Shown one piece after another: positions 1-7,828 of a stretch of 64,000 bases of DNA; position 1 is the stretch's first letter, and every line of letters starts with the position of its first letter. The notes below the pieces were generated by a model. The model was not told the DNA's origin, searched no databases, and saw only the letters and a list, made by a program, of their open reading frames with translations. Position numbers and translations under genes: made by a program. The stretch is from Pseudomonadota bacterium (GTDB lineage Bacteria; Pseudomonadota; Alphaproteobacteria; Sphingomonadales; Sphingomonadaceae), in NCBI GenBank assembly GCA_023436615.1, contig JAEZIO010000020.1, positions 1 to 64,000 on the forward strand, read 5' to 3'.

Positions 1-176
1 AGGACCATCGCCAGCGTCAGCCCGACTTCATGGATGATCGGCGCACCGAGCAGGCCGCCGAGGCTCGATAGAAGCCCGAGCAGCACCGCCGACGCCAGGC
101 AATGGACGACGCACAGGCCCGAAAGCCCGATCGCGAGCCGGTCGAGCCGGCCCGGTGTTGCAAGCGACGCTACCAT
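1..176 (-). CDS. MerC-domain membrane protein (C-terminal part beyond window)
   Basis: Partial gene read leftwards from an ATG at 176; 58 residues are visible. They begin with a basic/polar stretch (GRLDRLAIGLSG) and then a hydrophobic segment carrying the pair Cys22-V-V-H-Cys26, followed by LASAVLLGLLSSLGG and IIHEVGLTLAMV. This is the start of the small four-helix MerC family, whose founding member carries Hg(II) across the inner membrane through a paired cysteine. Many chromosomal MerC-like proteins have no mer operon around them and an unknown metal role, and no mer genes are seen here. It diverges from ctaA; the 99 bp between the starts must hold both promoters. Family assignment is good; substrate is unknown. 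Confidence 0.75.
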   Translation of the reverse strand, partial: MVASLATPGRLDRLAIGLSGLCVVHCLASAVLLGLLSSLGGLLGAPIIHEVGLTLAMV

Positions 177-275
177 TGCGCGCTATATAACCGGGCCGTG
201 GTCAGGTTACAACATTACATCGAGGAAAAAGCGCCGCTTGTGACCGGCCTCGCTCCGTCGCATAGCCGCCGCGTC

Positions 276-1325
276 ATGGACGCAATCGTCTCCTCTCCCG
301 CCATCGACGCTCGCGCAAGGCCGCTGGCTCTGTCCAACCTCCTGTTCTTCGTGGCAGCCCTGGTATTCGCCATGGTCGTGGTCGGCGGCGTCACGCGGCT
401 GACCGAAAGCGGCCTGTCCATCACCGAGTGGAAGCCCGTCAGCGGCGCTATCCCGCCACTCACGCACGACGATTGGATCCGAGCGTTCGACCTCTACAAG
501 CAGACGCCGGAATATCAGCAGATCAACGGCCCGGCCGGAATGGGTCTCGATCAGTTCAAGTCAATCTACTGGTGGGAGTTCGTCCACCGCCTGCTGGGCC
601 GCCTCATCGGCGTCGTCTTCGCGGTGCCGCTTCTGTGGTTCGCGATCCGGCGGGAGGTACCGCGAGGCTACGGATGGAAGATGGTTGGCCTCTTGGTTCT
701 CGGCGGGCTCCAGGGCGCGCTCGGCTGGTACATGGTAATGTCGGGCCTCTCGCAACGAACCGACGTAAGCCACCTGCGCCTGTCCGCGCACCTGATGCTG
801 GCGCTGGCGATCATGAGCGCGCTCATCTGGGTCGCCCTCGACCTTCGCCGCCTCGCCGGCACAGGACGCGACCGGCCTTCGAGGCTGACGGAAACATCCG
901 CGGCGGTGCTCGCGGTCCTCGCCGTCCAGATCCTTTACGGCGCGTGGATGGCGGGCCTCAACGCCGGCCAGGTTTCGAACAGCTGGCCCCTCATGAACGA
1001 CCGCTTTTTCCCCGAGGGCGTCGACTGGTCGCACGGCGTCTTGTGGGCGTTCGCGAACGACCCGTTCCTGGTGCATTTCGTTCACCGCTGGTGGGCGTGG
1101 GTCACGGTGATCGCGCTGGTCGTTTTCGCGCGAATGGCGCGCGCCGCGGGCTCGCGGCCCGCCTCGATCGCCATTCATTCGACGTTCGGAACGCAAATCC
1201 TGCTTGGGATCGCGACCGTTATCGAAGGCGTGCCGATCTGGCTCGCCGCGCTCCACCAAGCGGTCGGCGCGCTTGTCCTCGCGGCGACGGTGTGGGGAGC
1301 GCACGTCGTCGGCAGGCCGCGATGA
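276..1325 (+). CDS. ctaA: Heme A synthase (CtaA/COX15 family)
   Basis: Inner-membrane enzyme that oxidises the C8 methyl of heme O to make heme A for aa3-type oxidases. The 349-residue protein has about eight membrane helices. It carries the family loop VTRLTESGLSITEWKPVSG after helix 1 and the four expected histidine sites: WWEFVHRLLGR, SHLRLSAHL, VHFVHRWWAW and ALHQAVGAL. The ATG at 276 is preferred because an upstream ATG at 102 would add a hydrophilic tail that overlaps the divergent merC-like gene. Its stop overlaps the cutA start (ATGA), so the two are probably co-transcribed. No ctaB or cox genes are in the window. Confidence 0.93.
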   Translation: MDAIVSSPAIDARARPLALSNLLFFVAALVFAMVVVGGVTRLTESGLSITEWKPVSGAIPPLTHDDWIRAFDLYKQTPEYQQINGPAGMGLDQFKSIYWWEFVHRLLGRLIGVVFAVPLLWFAIRREVPRGYGWKMVGLLVLGGLQGALGWYMVMSGLSQRTDVSHLRLSAHLMLALAIMSALIWVALDLRRLAGTGRDRPSRLTETSAAVLAVLAVQILYGAWMAGLNAGQVSNSWPLMNDRFFPEGVDWSHGVLWAFANDPFLVHFVHRWWAWVTVIALVVFARMARAAGSRPASIAIHSTFGTQILLGIATVIEGVPIWLAALHQAVGALVLAATVWGAHVVGRPR

Positions 1326-1645
1326 CCATCGTCTCGGTGTACGCCGTTTTCGCGAACGCCGCGGAAGCGGAGCGCATCGGGCGCACCGTCATTGAGGAAC
1401 GGCTCGCCGCGTGCATCAACATCCTCTCGCCGTGCCGCTCCATCTACCGCTGGCAGGGCTCGATCGAGAGCGCCGACGAGGTCCCGGCGATCCTGAAGAC
1501 CGACGGCTGGCAGGCCGACGCGCTGATCGAGCGCATAGCGGAACTGCACAGCTACGACACGCCCTGCGTGGCGGTCTGGCCGATCGAGAAGCTGCTTCGG
1601 CGCTATGCGGACTGGGTCGAGGAGTCGGTGCTTCCGAAGGACTGA
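1322..1645 (+). CDS. cutA: Divalent-cation tolerance protein CutA
   Basis: Small 107-residue cytoplasmic protein of the CutA1 family, which forms PII-like trimers and has been linked to copper tolerance. Family landmarks are visible: TIVSVYAVFANAAEAERIG at the start, EERLAACINI (conserved Cys), SIYRWQGSIE, and the C-terminal YADWVEESV. It starts inside the ctaA stop codon (ATGA), so translation is probably coupled. The stop lies 1 bp from the stop of the convergent Crp-type regulator, leaving no room for a terminator. Real physiological role remains uncertain in the family. Confidence 0.92.
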   Translation: MTIVSVYAVFANAAEAERIGRTVIEERLAACINILSPCRSIYRWQGSIESADEVPAILKTDGWQADALIERIAELHSYDTPCVAVWPIEKLLRRYADWVEESVLPKD

Positions 1646-1646
1646 C

Positions 1647-2381
1647 TCAGAGCGCCCTCCTGCTGAGATGGAGGTAGCCCGGATCGAACTCCGCCACCGC
1701 CTCCAGGGCCCGCTTGTCGAGGATCGTGATCGTCCGGTTCTGCGTCTCAACCAGGCTCCTTCGGCGCAGTTCCTGAAGCGTGCGATTCACGTGAACCACC
1801 GTGAGCCCCAGACATTCTGAAAGCTCGCGCTGCGTGAACGGGAAGTGGAAGCTGTCGCCCTGCGTCTTGCCGACGATACCGAGTCGCACGTGCAGCTCGC
1901 AGAACAAATGCGCCATTCGTGACAGGGCCGACCGTTGCCCTAGCGACAGGGCCATCTCGCGAGTGATGGCCGCGTCGACGTTCGTCATCAGCCAATAGGC
2001 GCGCGCCAGGTGCGGCTGGTTCTCGGTAATGTCATACACCCGCTCGTGCGGGACGATCCCGACGACGCTCTCGCTCGCGGCGACGACGTCGTGCTCGAGC
2101 TTTTTCAAGGTGAAGCCGTGAAGGTCGGCGAAGTCGCCCGCGACATGGAGCTCCATCACCTGCCGTTCGCCCGTCTGGAGGTCCTTCGACCGGACGAGCC
2201 ATCCGTCGAGCAGCAACAGGCTCTGGTTGAGAGGCTGGCCGGCACGAATAAGGATTTCACCGGCGCGCACGTGCCTGGTTTCGGAGACGAGGCCGCGGAT
2301 GATCCGCTCTTCGTCGCCATTGATGTCGGTGCGAAGCCTAATCTTCTTCAAGTGCGCGGTGATCATGGGCGGCGCCCCCAT
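1647..2381 (-). CDS. Crp/Fnr-family transcriptional regulator
   Basis: A 244-residue regulator with an N-terminal cyclic-nucleotide-binding-type beta-barrel (about residues 20-140, with VRAGEILIRAGQPLNQ and VAGDFADLHGF) and a C-terminal winged helix (about 160-225, with FTQRELSECLGLTVVHVNRT). The cysteine cluster of FNR is absent, so it does not look like an oxygen-sensing Fe-S protein. The Glu/Arg pair of the cAMP pocket of CRP is not evident either, so the ligand is unknown. A second Met at residue 6 (position 2366), with a G-run upstream, is an alternative start. This type is common in multiple copies in sphingomonads. Confidence 0.85.
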   Translation of the reverse strand: MGAPPMITAHLKKIRLRTDINGDEERIIRGLVSETRHVRAGEILIRAGQPLNQSLLLLDGWLVRSKDLQTGERQVMELHVAGDFADLHGFTLKKLEHDVVAASESVVGIVPHERVYDITENQPHLARAYWLMTNVDAAITREMALSLGQRSALSRMAHLFCELHVRLGIVGKTQGDSFHFPFTQRELSECLGLTVVHVNRTLQELRRRSLVETQNRTITILDKRALEAVAEFDPGYLHLSRRAL

Positions 2382-2544
2382 TGAACGCTACTCGGGTGGG
2401 CTCGAATAACCTGAGTTACAGCACCGTCACGAATAAGCAAAAAAGCTGGACTTTTAAAGGCGCTCCCGTCGCAGGAATAACTCATGTTAACCAGCTTCAC
2501 GGGGCTTCGGTGATAATCCCGCGCTCGGGTTGGGGGGTATCAGC

Positions 2545-2742
2545 GTGCCACAATATCGGCATTATCGGCTCGACGGGGCGGGCAACATCAGCAGCGCCGA
2601 GTGGATCGAAGCCAGCGATGACGATGACGCACTCCGCCAGGCCCGCGACTGTGGCCTAAGAGCTCCCTCCGAGGTTTGGGACCGCAACAGGCTAGTAGGC
2701 CGGATCGAGCCGGGCTTGCCGCGCACTTCGAAGCGCGGCTGA
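2545..2742 (+). CDS. Small conserved hypothetical protein
   Basis: 65-residue protein beginning at a GTG that follows a G-rich ribosome site (GGGGGG at 2532-2537). The sequence starts VPQYRHYRLDGAGN and continues with SAEWIEASDDDDALRQAR and EVWDRNRLVGRI. I recognise this pattern (basic YRLDG start, EWIEA, DDDEAL, W-x-R-x-RLV) as a short protein family frequent in sphingomonads with no assigned function. No membrane segment or signal peptide is seen. The upstream 160 bp are relatively AT-rich and could hold its promoter. Function unknown. Confidence 0.6.
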   Translation: MPQYRHYRLDGAGNISSAEWIEASDDDDALRQARDCGLRAPSEVWDRNRLVGRIEPGLPRTSKRG

Positions 2743-2929
2743 GAGGCGCGCGTCTTGCAATGCGGCCTTGCGCTTGCGCCAGTTGCGGTTGCGTCGCACC
2801 GGCCAAGCAACGCAGGTATCGACGTGCCGACGGCGCGACTGGCCGATATAGCGCCACCCGGCGAGGCTAACCGCTAGACCAAAGTTCGGTTCGGTAGCAT
2901 ATTACCCGCAGAGAAACCTGTCCATTTGC

Positions 2930-2958
2930 TTGACTTTCCCGCTCCCGCCAGCAAATAG
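2930..2958 (+). promoter_or_regulatory. Putative rplM-rpsI promoter
   Basis: TTGACT at 2930-2935 and AAATAG at 2953-2958, 17 bp apart, lie 60-90 bp upstream of rplM. The -35 is good and the -10 weak. A start near 2965 would place the hairpin at 2971-2990 at the very 5' end of the transcript. Confidence 0.4.
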
Positions 2959-2970
2959 CGCGTCCCGACG

Positions 2971-2995
2971 GCGGCTCTCGCGAGGGCCGCTTTTT
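2971..2995 (+). promoter_or_regulatory. Terminator-like hairpin in the rplM leader (possible attenuator)
   Basis: GCGGCTCTC at 2971-2979 pairs with GAGGGCCGC at 2982-2990 (nine pairs, one G-U, two-base loop) and is followed at once by TTTTT at 2991-2995. This is the form of an intrinsic terminator, but it sits between the likely promoter and the rplM ribosome site (AAGAGG near 3006). It could end upstream transcription or attenuate the L13-S9 operon. Confidence 0.6.
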
Positions 2996-3018
2996 CTCGT
3001 TGGAAAAGAGGACGCGCA

Positions 3019-3498
3019 ATGAAGGCGCTGATGAAGACGACCAAGTCGGCAAAGCCGGCCGAGGTCGAGAAGAAATGGCATCTGATCGACGCCGACGGCC
3101 TGGTGGTTGGACGTGTCGCGACGATCATCGCCAACATCCTGCGCGGCAAGCACAAGCCGAGCTATACCCCTCATGTCGACTGCGGCGACCATGTCGTCGT
3201 CATCAACGCCGACAAGGTGAGGTTCACCGGCCGCAAGCTCGACCAGAAGACCTATTACAAGCACACCGGCTATCCGGGCGGCCTGAAAGAGATCACCGCG
3301 GGCAAGGTTCTCGAGGGACGCTTTCCCGAGCGCGTTCTCGAAAAGGCCGTCGAGCGGATGATCCCGCGCGGTCCGCTGGGGCGCCAGCAGATGCGCGCCC
3401 TTCACCTCTACAACGGCACCGAGCATCCGCACGGGGGCCAGGATCCGCAGGTCCTCGACGTTGCGTCGATGAACCGCAAGAACAAGGTAGGCGCATAA
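3019..3498 (+). CDS. rplM: 50S ribosomal protein L13
   Basis: 159 residues, with the L13 core [54 protein letters not shown] and [18 protein letters not shown]. It is about 17 residues longer than E. coli L13, through short extensions at both ends, as in related alphaproteobacteria. It binds 23S rRNA early in large-subunit assembly. An AAGAGG ribosome site lies upstream. The rpsI ATG is one base after the stop, so the pair forms the universal L13-S9 operon. Confidence 0.97.
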   Translation: MKALMKTTKSAKPAEVEKKWHLIDADGLVVGRVATIIANILRGKHKPSYTPHVDCGDHVVVINADKVRFTGRKLDQKTYYKHTGYPGGLKEITAGKVLEGRFPERVLEKAVERMIPRGPLGRQQMRALHLYNGTEHPHGGQDPQVLDVASMNRKNKVGA

Positions 3499-3499
3499 G

Positions 3500-4045
3500 A
3501 TGGCCGACAAGAAGAGCCTTTCCGACCTCGCCGAGCTGACCAGGGAAGAGGCTGCTCCGCCACAGGCCGAAGCCGAAGCTCCCGCGGAGACGGCGACCGA
3601 AATGCCCGCGCCGCCTCCTGTCGAGCAGGCGCCGCTCCGCGAGCAGCAGCTCGACAAGCACGGCCGCGCCTATGCGACCGGGCGCCGCAAGGACGCGATT
3701 GCGCGGGTGTGGCTAAAGCCGGGATCGGGGAAGATCCTCGTCAACGGCCGCGAGCAGGAAGTCTATTTCGCTCGTCCGTCGCTGCGCCTTGTCATCAACC
3801 AGCCGTTCGATATCGCCGATCGGCGTGGCCAGTATGACGTGGTCGCCACCGTCAAGGGCGGCGGCCTTTCGGGCCAGGCCGGAGCGGTGAAGCATGGCAT
3901 CAGCCAGGCGCTCACCCGCTACGAACCGGCGCTGCGCACTGCGATCAAGCAGGCCGGGTTCCTGACCCGCGACCCGCGCGTGGTCGAGCGCAAGAAGTAC
4001 GGCCGGGCCAAGGCTCGCCGCAGCTTCCAGTTCTCGAAGCGCTAA
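3500..4045 (+). CDS. rpsI: 30S ribosomal protein S9 with long N-terminal extension
   Basis: 181 residues. The conserved S9 domain starts near residue 55 ([21 protein letters not shown]) and ends with the signature tail [11 protein letters not shown], whose last residues reach the ribosomal P site. The first roughly 50 residues are an extra Ala/Pro/Glu-rich acidic segment ([18 protein letters not shown]) absent from E. coli S9 and likely disordered. Similar extensions occur in other sphingomonads, so this is probably genuine; the in-frame start one base after rplM supports it. A strong terminator follows. Confidence 0.96.
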   Translation: MADKKSLSDLAELTREEAAPPQAEAEAPAETATEMPAPPPVEQAPLREQQLDKHGRAYATGRRKDAIARVWLKPGSGKILVNGREQEVYFARPSLRLVINQPFDIADRRGQYDVVATVKGGGLSGQAGAVKHGISQALTRYEPALRTAIKQAGFLTRDPRVVERKKYGRAKARRSFQFSKR

Positions 4046-4071
4046 GATCGCAAAAACCTTGCTTACGCGAG

Positions 4072-4101
4072 GGGCGGTCCGGGCTTCCGGGCCGCCCTTT
4101 T
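4072..4101 (+). terminator. Intrinsic terminator after rpsI
   Basis: GGGCGGTCCGG (4072-4082) pairs with CCGGGCCGCCC (4087-4097) around a four-base loop, giving 11 pairs with one G-U, followed by TTTT. It closes the rplM-rpsI unit 26 bp after the rpsI stop. Confidence 0.8.
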
Positions 4102-4120
4102 CGATTCTAGGCTGCGCGCG

Positions 4121-5371
4121 ATGCGCCGCTTGAGCCTATTCGTGGCCGCCCTGGCGGTCGCCGCACCCGCGGCAGCCGAAACCCTCCTTCTCCGTCCCGC
4201 GCAAGTGTTCGACGGCGCCGCGATGCGACCGGGCTGGTCGGTGCTCGTCGAGGGGGATCGGATCGCCGCTGTCGGTCCGAGCGTCGTCACGCCCGCTGGC
4301 GCGCGAGTTATCGACCTTCCCGGCGCGACCTTGATGCCGGGCATGATCGAGGGTCATTCGCACCTCTTTCTTCACCCCTACAACGAAACCTTGTGGGACG
4401 AGCAGGTGCTCCGCGAGCCGCTCGCGCTTCGGACCGCGCGCGCGGTCGTTAACGCGCAAAAGACGCTTGAAGCAGGATTCACGACCGAGCGCGACCTCGG
4501 CACCGAAGGCGCGGGCTTCGCCGACGTGGGCCTCGAACAGGCGATCGAGCAGGCCATCGTTCCCGGGCCGCGACTTCTGGTAGCGACCAGAGCCATCGTC
4601 GCCCGCGGCGCCTATGGCCCCAAGGGTTTCGAGCCGGGCGTGCCGGTTCCGCAGGGCGCTCAGGAAGTCTCGGGAATCGACGAGACGGTGAAGGCGGTGC
4701 GCGACCAGGTCGCGGCCGGCGCCGACCTGATCAAATTTTACGCCGACTATCGCTGGGGCAAGGGCGAACCGAGCCGCCCTACACTGTCTCAGGCCGAGCT
4801 CAACGCCGGAGTCGCGGCGGCCCATGATGCGGGCCGGCAGGTTGCCGTCCACGCGACGACGGCCGAAGGCATGCGGCGCGCGGTGCTCGCCGGCGCCGAC
4901 ACGATCGAGCACGGCTATGGCGGCACGCCGGAGGTGTTCAGGCTCATGGCTCAGCGCGGCACCGCGCTCTGCCCTACCCTTGCTGCATCCGAAGCTTATG
5001 CGCGCTATTTCCAGAACTGGAGCGGGCAGGAACCAGCGCCGGAGGCCGTCCAGCAAAACCGCCGTGCGTTTCAGGCAGCAATAAAAGCGGGAGTGCGCAT
5101 CTGCATGGGCGGCGATGTCGGAGTGTTCCCGCACGGCCAGAACTGGCTCGAGATGGAAGCGATGCAGCGCGCCGGCATGGCCGCGCCGCAGGTCTTGGCC
5201 GCAGCAACCTCAGGCAATGCGAAAATTTTCGGGCTGACCGACCGCGGCGCCGTTCGTGCTGGCCTTCTTGCCGACCTCGTGGCGGTGGACGGCGATCCAA
5301 GTCGCGATGTCTCCGCGGTTCGCAAGGTGCGGCTCGTTGTGAAGGGCGGCCGTATCGTCAGCCCGCGCTAA
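4121..5371 (+). CDS. Secreted amidohydrolase-family metalloenzyme
   Basis: 416 residues. An N-terminal signal peptide (MRRLSLFVAALAVAAPAAAE) directs it to the periplasm. The amidohydrolase fold follows, with the metal motif H-S-H (GHSHLFLHP), the probable carboxylated lysine in DLIKFYADY, the later histidines in VAVHATT and IEHGYGG, and the metal-binding Asp in CMGGDVGVF. It resembles the imidazolonepropionase/prolidase-like group often annotated as Xaa-Pro or aryl dipeptidases. The substrate cannot be read from sequence. The next gene starts directly at its stop (TAAATG), so it leads a small operon with DUF167, an aldo/keto reductase and a PLP lyase. Confidence 0.85.
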   Translation: MRRLSLFVAALAVAAPAAAETLLLRPAQVFDGAAMRPGWSVLVEGDRIAAVGPSVVTPAGARVIDLPGATLMPGMIEGHSHLFLHPYNETLWDEQVLREPLALRTARAVVNAQKTLEAGFTTERDLGTEGAGFADVGLEQAIEQAIVPGPRLLVATRAIVARGAYGPKGFEPGVPVPQGAQEVSGIDETVKAVRDQVAAGADLIKFYADYRWGKGEPSRPTLSQAELNAGVAAAHDAGRQVAVHATTAEGMRRAVLAGADTIEHGYGGTPEVFRLMAQRGTALCPTLAASEAYARYFQNWSGQEPAPEAVQQNRRAFQAAIKAGVRICMGGDVGVFPHGQNWLEMEAMQRAGMAAPQVLAAATSGNAKIFGLTDRGAVRAGLLADLVAVDGDPSRDVSAVRKVRLVVKGGRIVSPR

Positions 5372-5659
5372 ATGGCGCAGATCGCGATCAGGGTAACTCC
5401 GCGCTCGTCGAAACCCGGCATTGGCGCATGGAGGAAGGGCGCCGACGGGCGCCAGGAGCTCGAGGTCCGAGTCGCCGAAGCGCCGGCCGACGGCGCCGCC
5501 AACGATGCGGTGGTGAAGCTGCTTGCCAAGGCGCTCGGGGTCAGCCGTTCGCAAGTTTCGATCGTTTCCGGCCAGACGGCTCGCCACAAGCGCGTCGCGG
5601 TGCCATTGGACGAGCGGGAGGTCCGGGAGCGGCTGGGGGGCGAGCGAGGAAAGGACTGA
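5372..5659 (+). CDS. DUF167 (YggU-type) protein
   Basis: 95 residues with the DUF167 pattern: IAIRVTPRSSKPGIGAW near the start and the core EVRVAEAPADGAANDAVVKL followed by VSRSQVSIVSGQTARHKRV. The family is small and cytosolic with known structures but no firm function. The ATG directly follows the stop of the amidohydrolase, and the next gene starts three bases after its own stop, so it is inside an operon. Confidence 0.9.
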   Translation: MAQIAIRVTPRSSKPGIGAWRKGADGRQELEVRVAEAPADGAANDAVVKLLAKALGVSRSQVSIVSGQTARHKRVAVPLDEREVRERLGGERGKD

Positions 5660-5662
5660 CGA

Positions 5663-6658
5663 ATGTTTGAAATCCGCAAGCGCCACCTCGGGAAAGCCGG
5701 GCCCGAAGTTTCTGCGATCGGCCTCGGCTGCATGGGCATGAGCGAGTTCTACGGAAGCGGAGACGAGCAGGAATCGATCGCCACCATCAACCATGCGCTC
5801 GACCGCGGAATCACGTTTCTCGACACCGCCGACATGTACGGCTCCGGTCGTAACGAGGAGTTGGTCGGCCGCGCGATCCGCGGCCGGCGCGACGAGGTTT
5901 TCCTTGCGACCAAGTTCGGCAATGTGCGCGGGCCGAACGGCGAGTTCATGGGCGTCCGCGGCGATGCCGAATATGTGAACCAGGCCTGCGACTCCAGCCT
6001 GCAGCGGCTCGGCGTCGACGTGATCGACCTCTACTACCAGCACCGAGTCGACGTGAATGTCCCCATTGAGGAAACGGTCGGCGCGATGTCGCGCCTGGTC
6101 GAGGCCGGCAAGGTCAGATTCCTCGGCCTTTCGGAAGCCGCCCCGGAGACAATCCGCCGCGGCCACGCCACCCACCCGATTACCGCCGTTCAGACCGAGC
6201 TGTCGCTGTGGAGCCGCGATGCGGAATCGGAAGTGCTGCCAACGGTCCGCGAACTCGGCATCGGCTATGTCGCTTATTCGCCGCTCGGCCGGGGCTTCCT
6301 GACCGGCCAGATCACCTCCCCCGACGATTTCCCCGAAGACGATTTCCGCCGCTTCCACCCCCGCTTTACCGGCGAGAATTTCGAGAAGAACATCGCGCTG
6401 GTCCGCGAAGTCGAGGCGATCGCGGCCGAGAAAGGCTGCACCACCGCGCAACTCGCGCTGGCGTGGGTTCTTGCCCAGGGTGACGATGTTGTCCCGATCC
6501 CCGGCACCAAGCGCCGCAAATATCTCGACGAGAATATCGGCGCGCTCGACGTCGAGCTGTCGGACTCGGACCTGCGCCGGCTCGACGCCATCTGTCCTCC
6601 GGGCGCGGCAGCCGGCGAACGGTACCACGCGCGCGGAATGGAGACGGTGAACCTCTAG
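5663..6658 (+). CDS. Aldo/keto reductase
   Basis: 331-residue cytosolic NADPH-dependent TIM-barrel oxidoreductase. The catalytic tetrad is visible: Asp54 and Tyr59 in [15 protein letters not shown], Lys84 in LATKFGN and His127 in LYYQHRVD. The start [20 protein letters not shown] and C-terminal [15 protein letters not shown] are typical of the AKR13/YakC-like group that reduces aldehydes. Substrate unknown. It sits between DUF167 and a PLP lyase with almost no spacing (the next GTG follows the TAG directly). Confidence 0.93.
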   Translation: MFEIRKRHLGKAGPEVSAIGLGCMGMSEFYGSGDEQESIATINHALDRGITFLDTADMYGSGRNEELVGRAIRGRRDEVFLATKFGNVRGPNGEFMGVRGDAEYVNQACDSSLQRLGVDVIDLYYQHRVDVNVPIEETVGAMSRLVEAGKVRFLGLSEAAPETIRRGHATHPITAVQTELSLWSRDAESEVLPTVRELGIGYVAYSPLGRGFLTGQITSPDDFPEDDFRRFHPRFTGENFEKNIALVREVEAIAAEKGCTTAQLALAWVLAQGDDVVPIPGTKRRKYLDENIGALDVELSDSDLRRLDAICPPGAAAGERYHARGMETVNL

Positions 6659-7828
6659 GTGGCGCGGGACCGCAGGCCAGACACCAGGGTGGTCCATGGC
6701 GGGCTCCGCAAGGAATGGCGGGGGAAGCTCGTCAGCCCTGGCGTCAGCCGCGGCTCGACCGTCCTGTTCGACGACATGGCCGAAATGCGCTCCGCGGGTC
6801 CCGGCATCGGCCGCCATTATTACGGGCTCCACGGCTGGGAGACGCAATGGGCCCTTGCCGAGGCGCTGACCGAGCTCGAACCCGGTGCGGCCAGCACCGC
6901 CCTCGTGGAGACAGGGCTGGCGGCAGTCACTGCAGCCCTGCTCGCGGTGCTGTCGGCGGGCGACGAGCTGCTGATGGTCGACAGCGCCTACGGCCCGACA
7001 CGCAAATTCTGCGACGGCCCGCTCGCACGCTTCGGGATCGCGACGCGCTACTACGACCCGCTCGCAACTGCCGACGAGATCGAGGCCATGCTGAGCGAAC
7101 GGACGCGGGCGATCTTCCTCGAAAGCCCCGGCTCGCTCACGTTCGAGGTGCAGGACGTGCCGGACATCTGCGCGATGGCGAAACGTCGCGGGCTCGTCAG
7201 CCTGCTCGACAACACCTGGGCGACACCGCTGCTATTCCCCGCGATCGAGCGGGGCGCCGACATCGCCATCATGGCGCTCAGCAAATATGTCGGCGGCCAT
7301 TCCGACCTGCTGCTCGGCTCGATCAGCGCCAATGGCAAGCATTACGAAAGAGTCCAGCGGACGGTCTTCGAGCTCGGCCATGCGGCCGCGCCCGACGATT
7401 CGTGGCTCGCGTCGCGCGGGCTTCGGACGCTCGGCGTGCGACTGAAGCGGCACGAGGAAAATGCGCTGAAGGTAGCGCGCTGGCTTGCCGACCAGCCGCA
7501 GGTCGCGCGGATCCTCCACCCCGCATTCGAATCCTGCCCGGGGCATGATTACTGGACGCGCGACTTCAGCGGTTCGACCGGCTTGTTTTCATTCGTGCTC
7601 GCCGGCGGCGACGGAGCGGCGCGGGACCGGATGATCGACCGGCTCGAGCTGTTCGGGATCGGCTACAGCTGGGGCGGGTTCGAAAGCCTCGCAGTCCCAG
7701 CCGAGCCGGTCAGAACCGCGACGAAGCCGCAATGGGAGGGGCCGCTGGTGCGGCTGCATGTCGGTCTCGAGGATCCCGATGACCTGATCGCCGATCTTTC
7801 GTCGGCGCTCGCCGGCTATCCGGGCTAG
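6659..7828 (+). CDS. Cys/Met-metabolism PLP enzyme (cystathionine beta-lyase-like)
   Basis: 389 residues from a GTG directly after the preceding stop. A fold-type I PLP enzyme of the Cys/Met family: YYGLHGWETQWALAEAL near the active site, Asp184 in SLLDNTWATP, and the PLP lysine Lys209 in ALSKYVGGHSD. Overall it is closest to MetC-type lyases that split cystathionine to homocysteine, pyruvate and ammonia. Lyases and gamma-synthases are hard to separate by eye, so the reaction is inferred. Its TAG overlaps the stop of the convergent efflux gene in a shared CTAG (7825-7828). Confidence 0.85.
   Translation: MARDRRPDTRVVHGGLRKEWRGKLVSPGVSRGSTVLFDDMAEMRSAGPGIGRHYYGLHGWETQWALAEALTELEPGAASTALVETGLAAVTAALLAVLSAGDELLMVDSAYGPTRKFCDGPLARFGIATRYYDPLATADEIEAMLSERTRAIFLESPGSLTFEVQDVPDICAMAKRRGLVSLLDNTWATPLLFPAIERGADIAIMALSKYVGGHSDLLLGSISANGKHYERVQRTVFELGHAAAPDDSWLASRGLRTLGVRLKRHEENALKVARWLADQPQVARILHPAFESCPGHDYWTRDFSGSTGLFSFVLAGGDGAARDRMIDRLELFGIGYSWGGFESLAVPAEPVRTATKPQWEGPLVRLHVGLEDPDDLIADLSSALAGYPG

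Noticed and set aside
206..218. Zur/Fur-like box (GTTACAACATTAC) upstream of the MerC-like gene
   Set aside because: Only a few positions are symmetric, and there is no adjacent regulator to support it.
2850..2890. Possible tRNA fragment on the minus strand (GGTCTAGCGGTTAGC)
   Set aside because: No acceptor stem, T arm or anticodon arm could be paired.
5210..6847. Long open frame of 545 codons opposite the aldo/keto reductase and DUF167 genes
   Set aside because: High-GC shadow: no domain, and the plus-strand genes have intact catalytic motifs.
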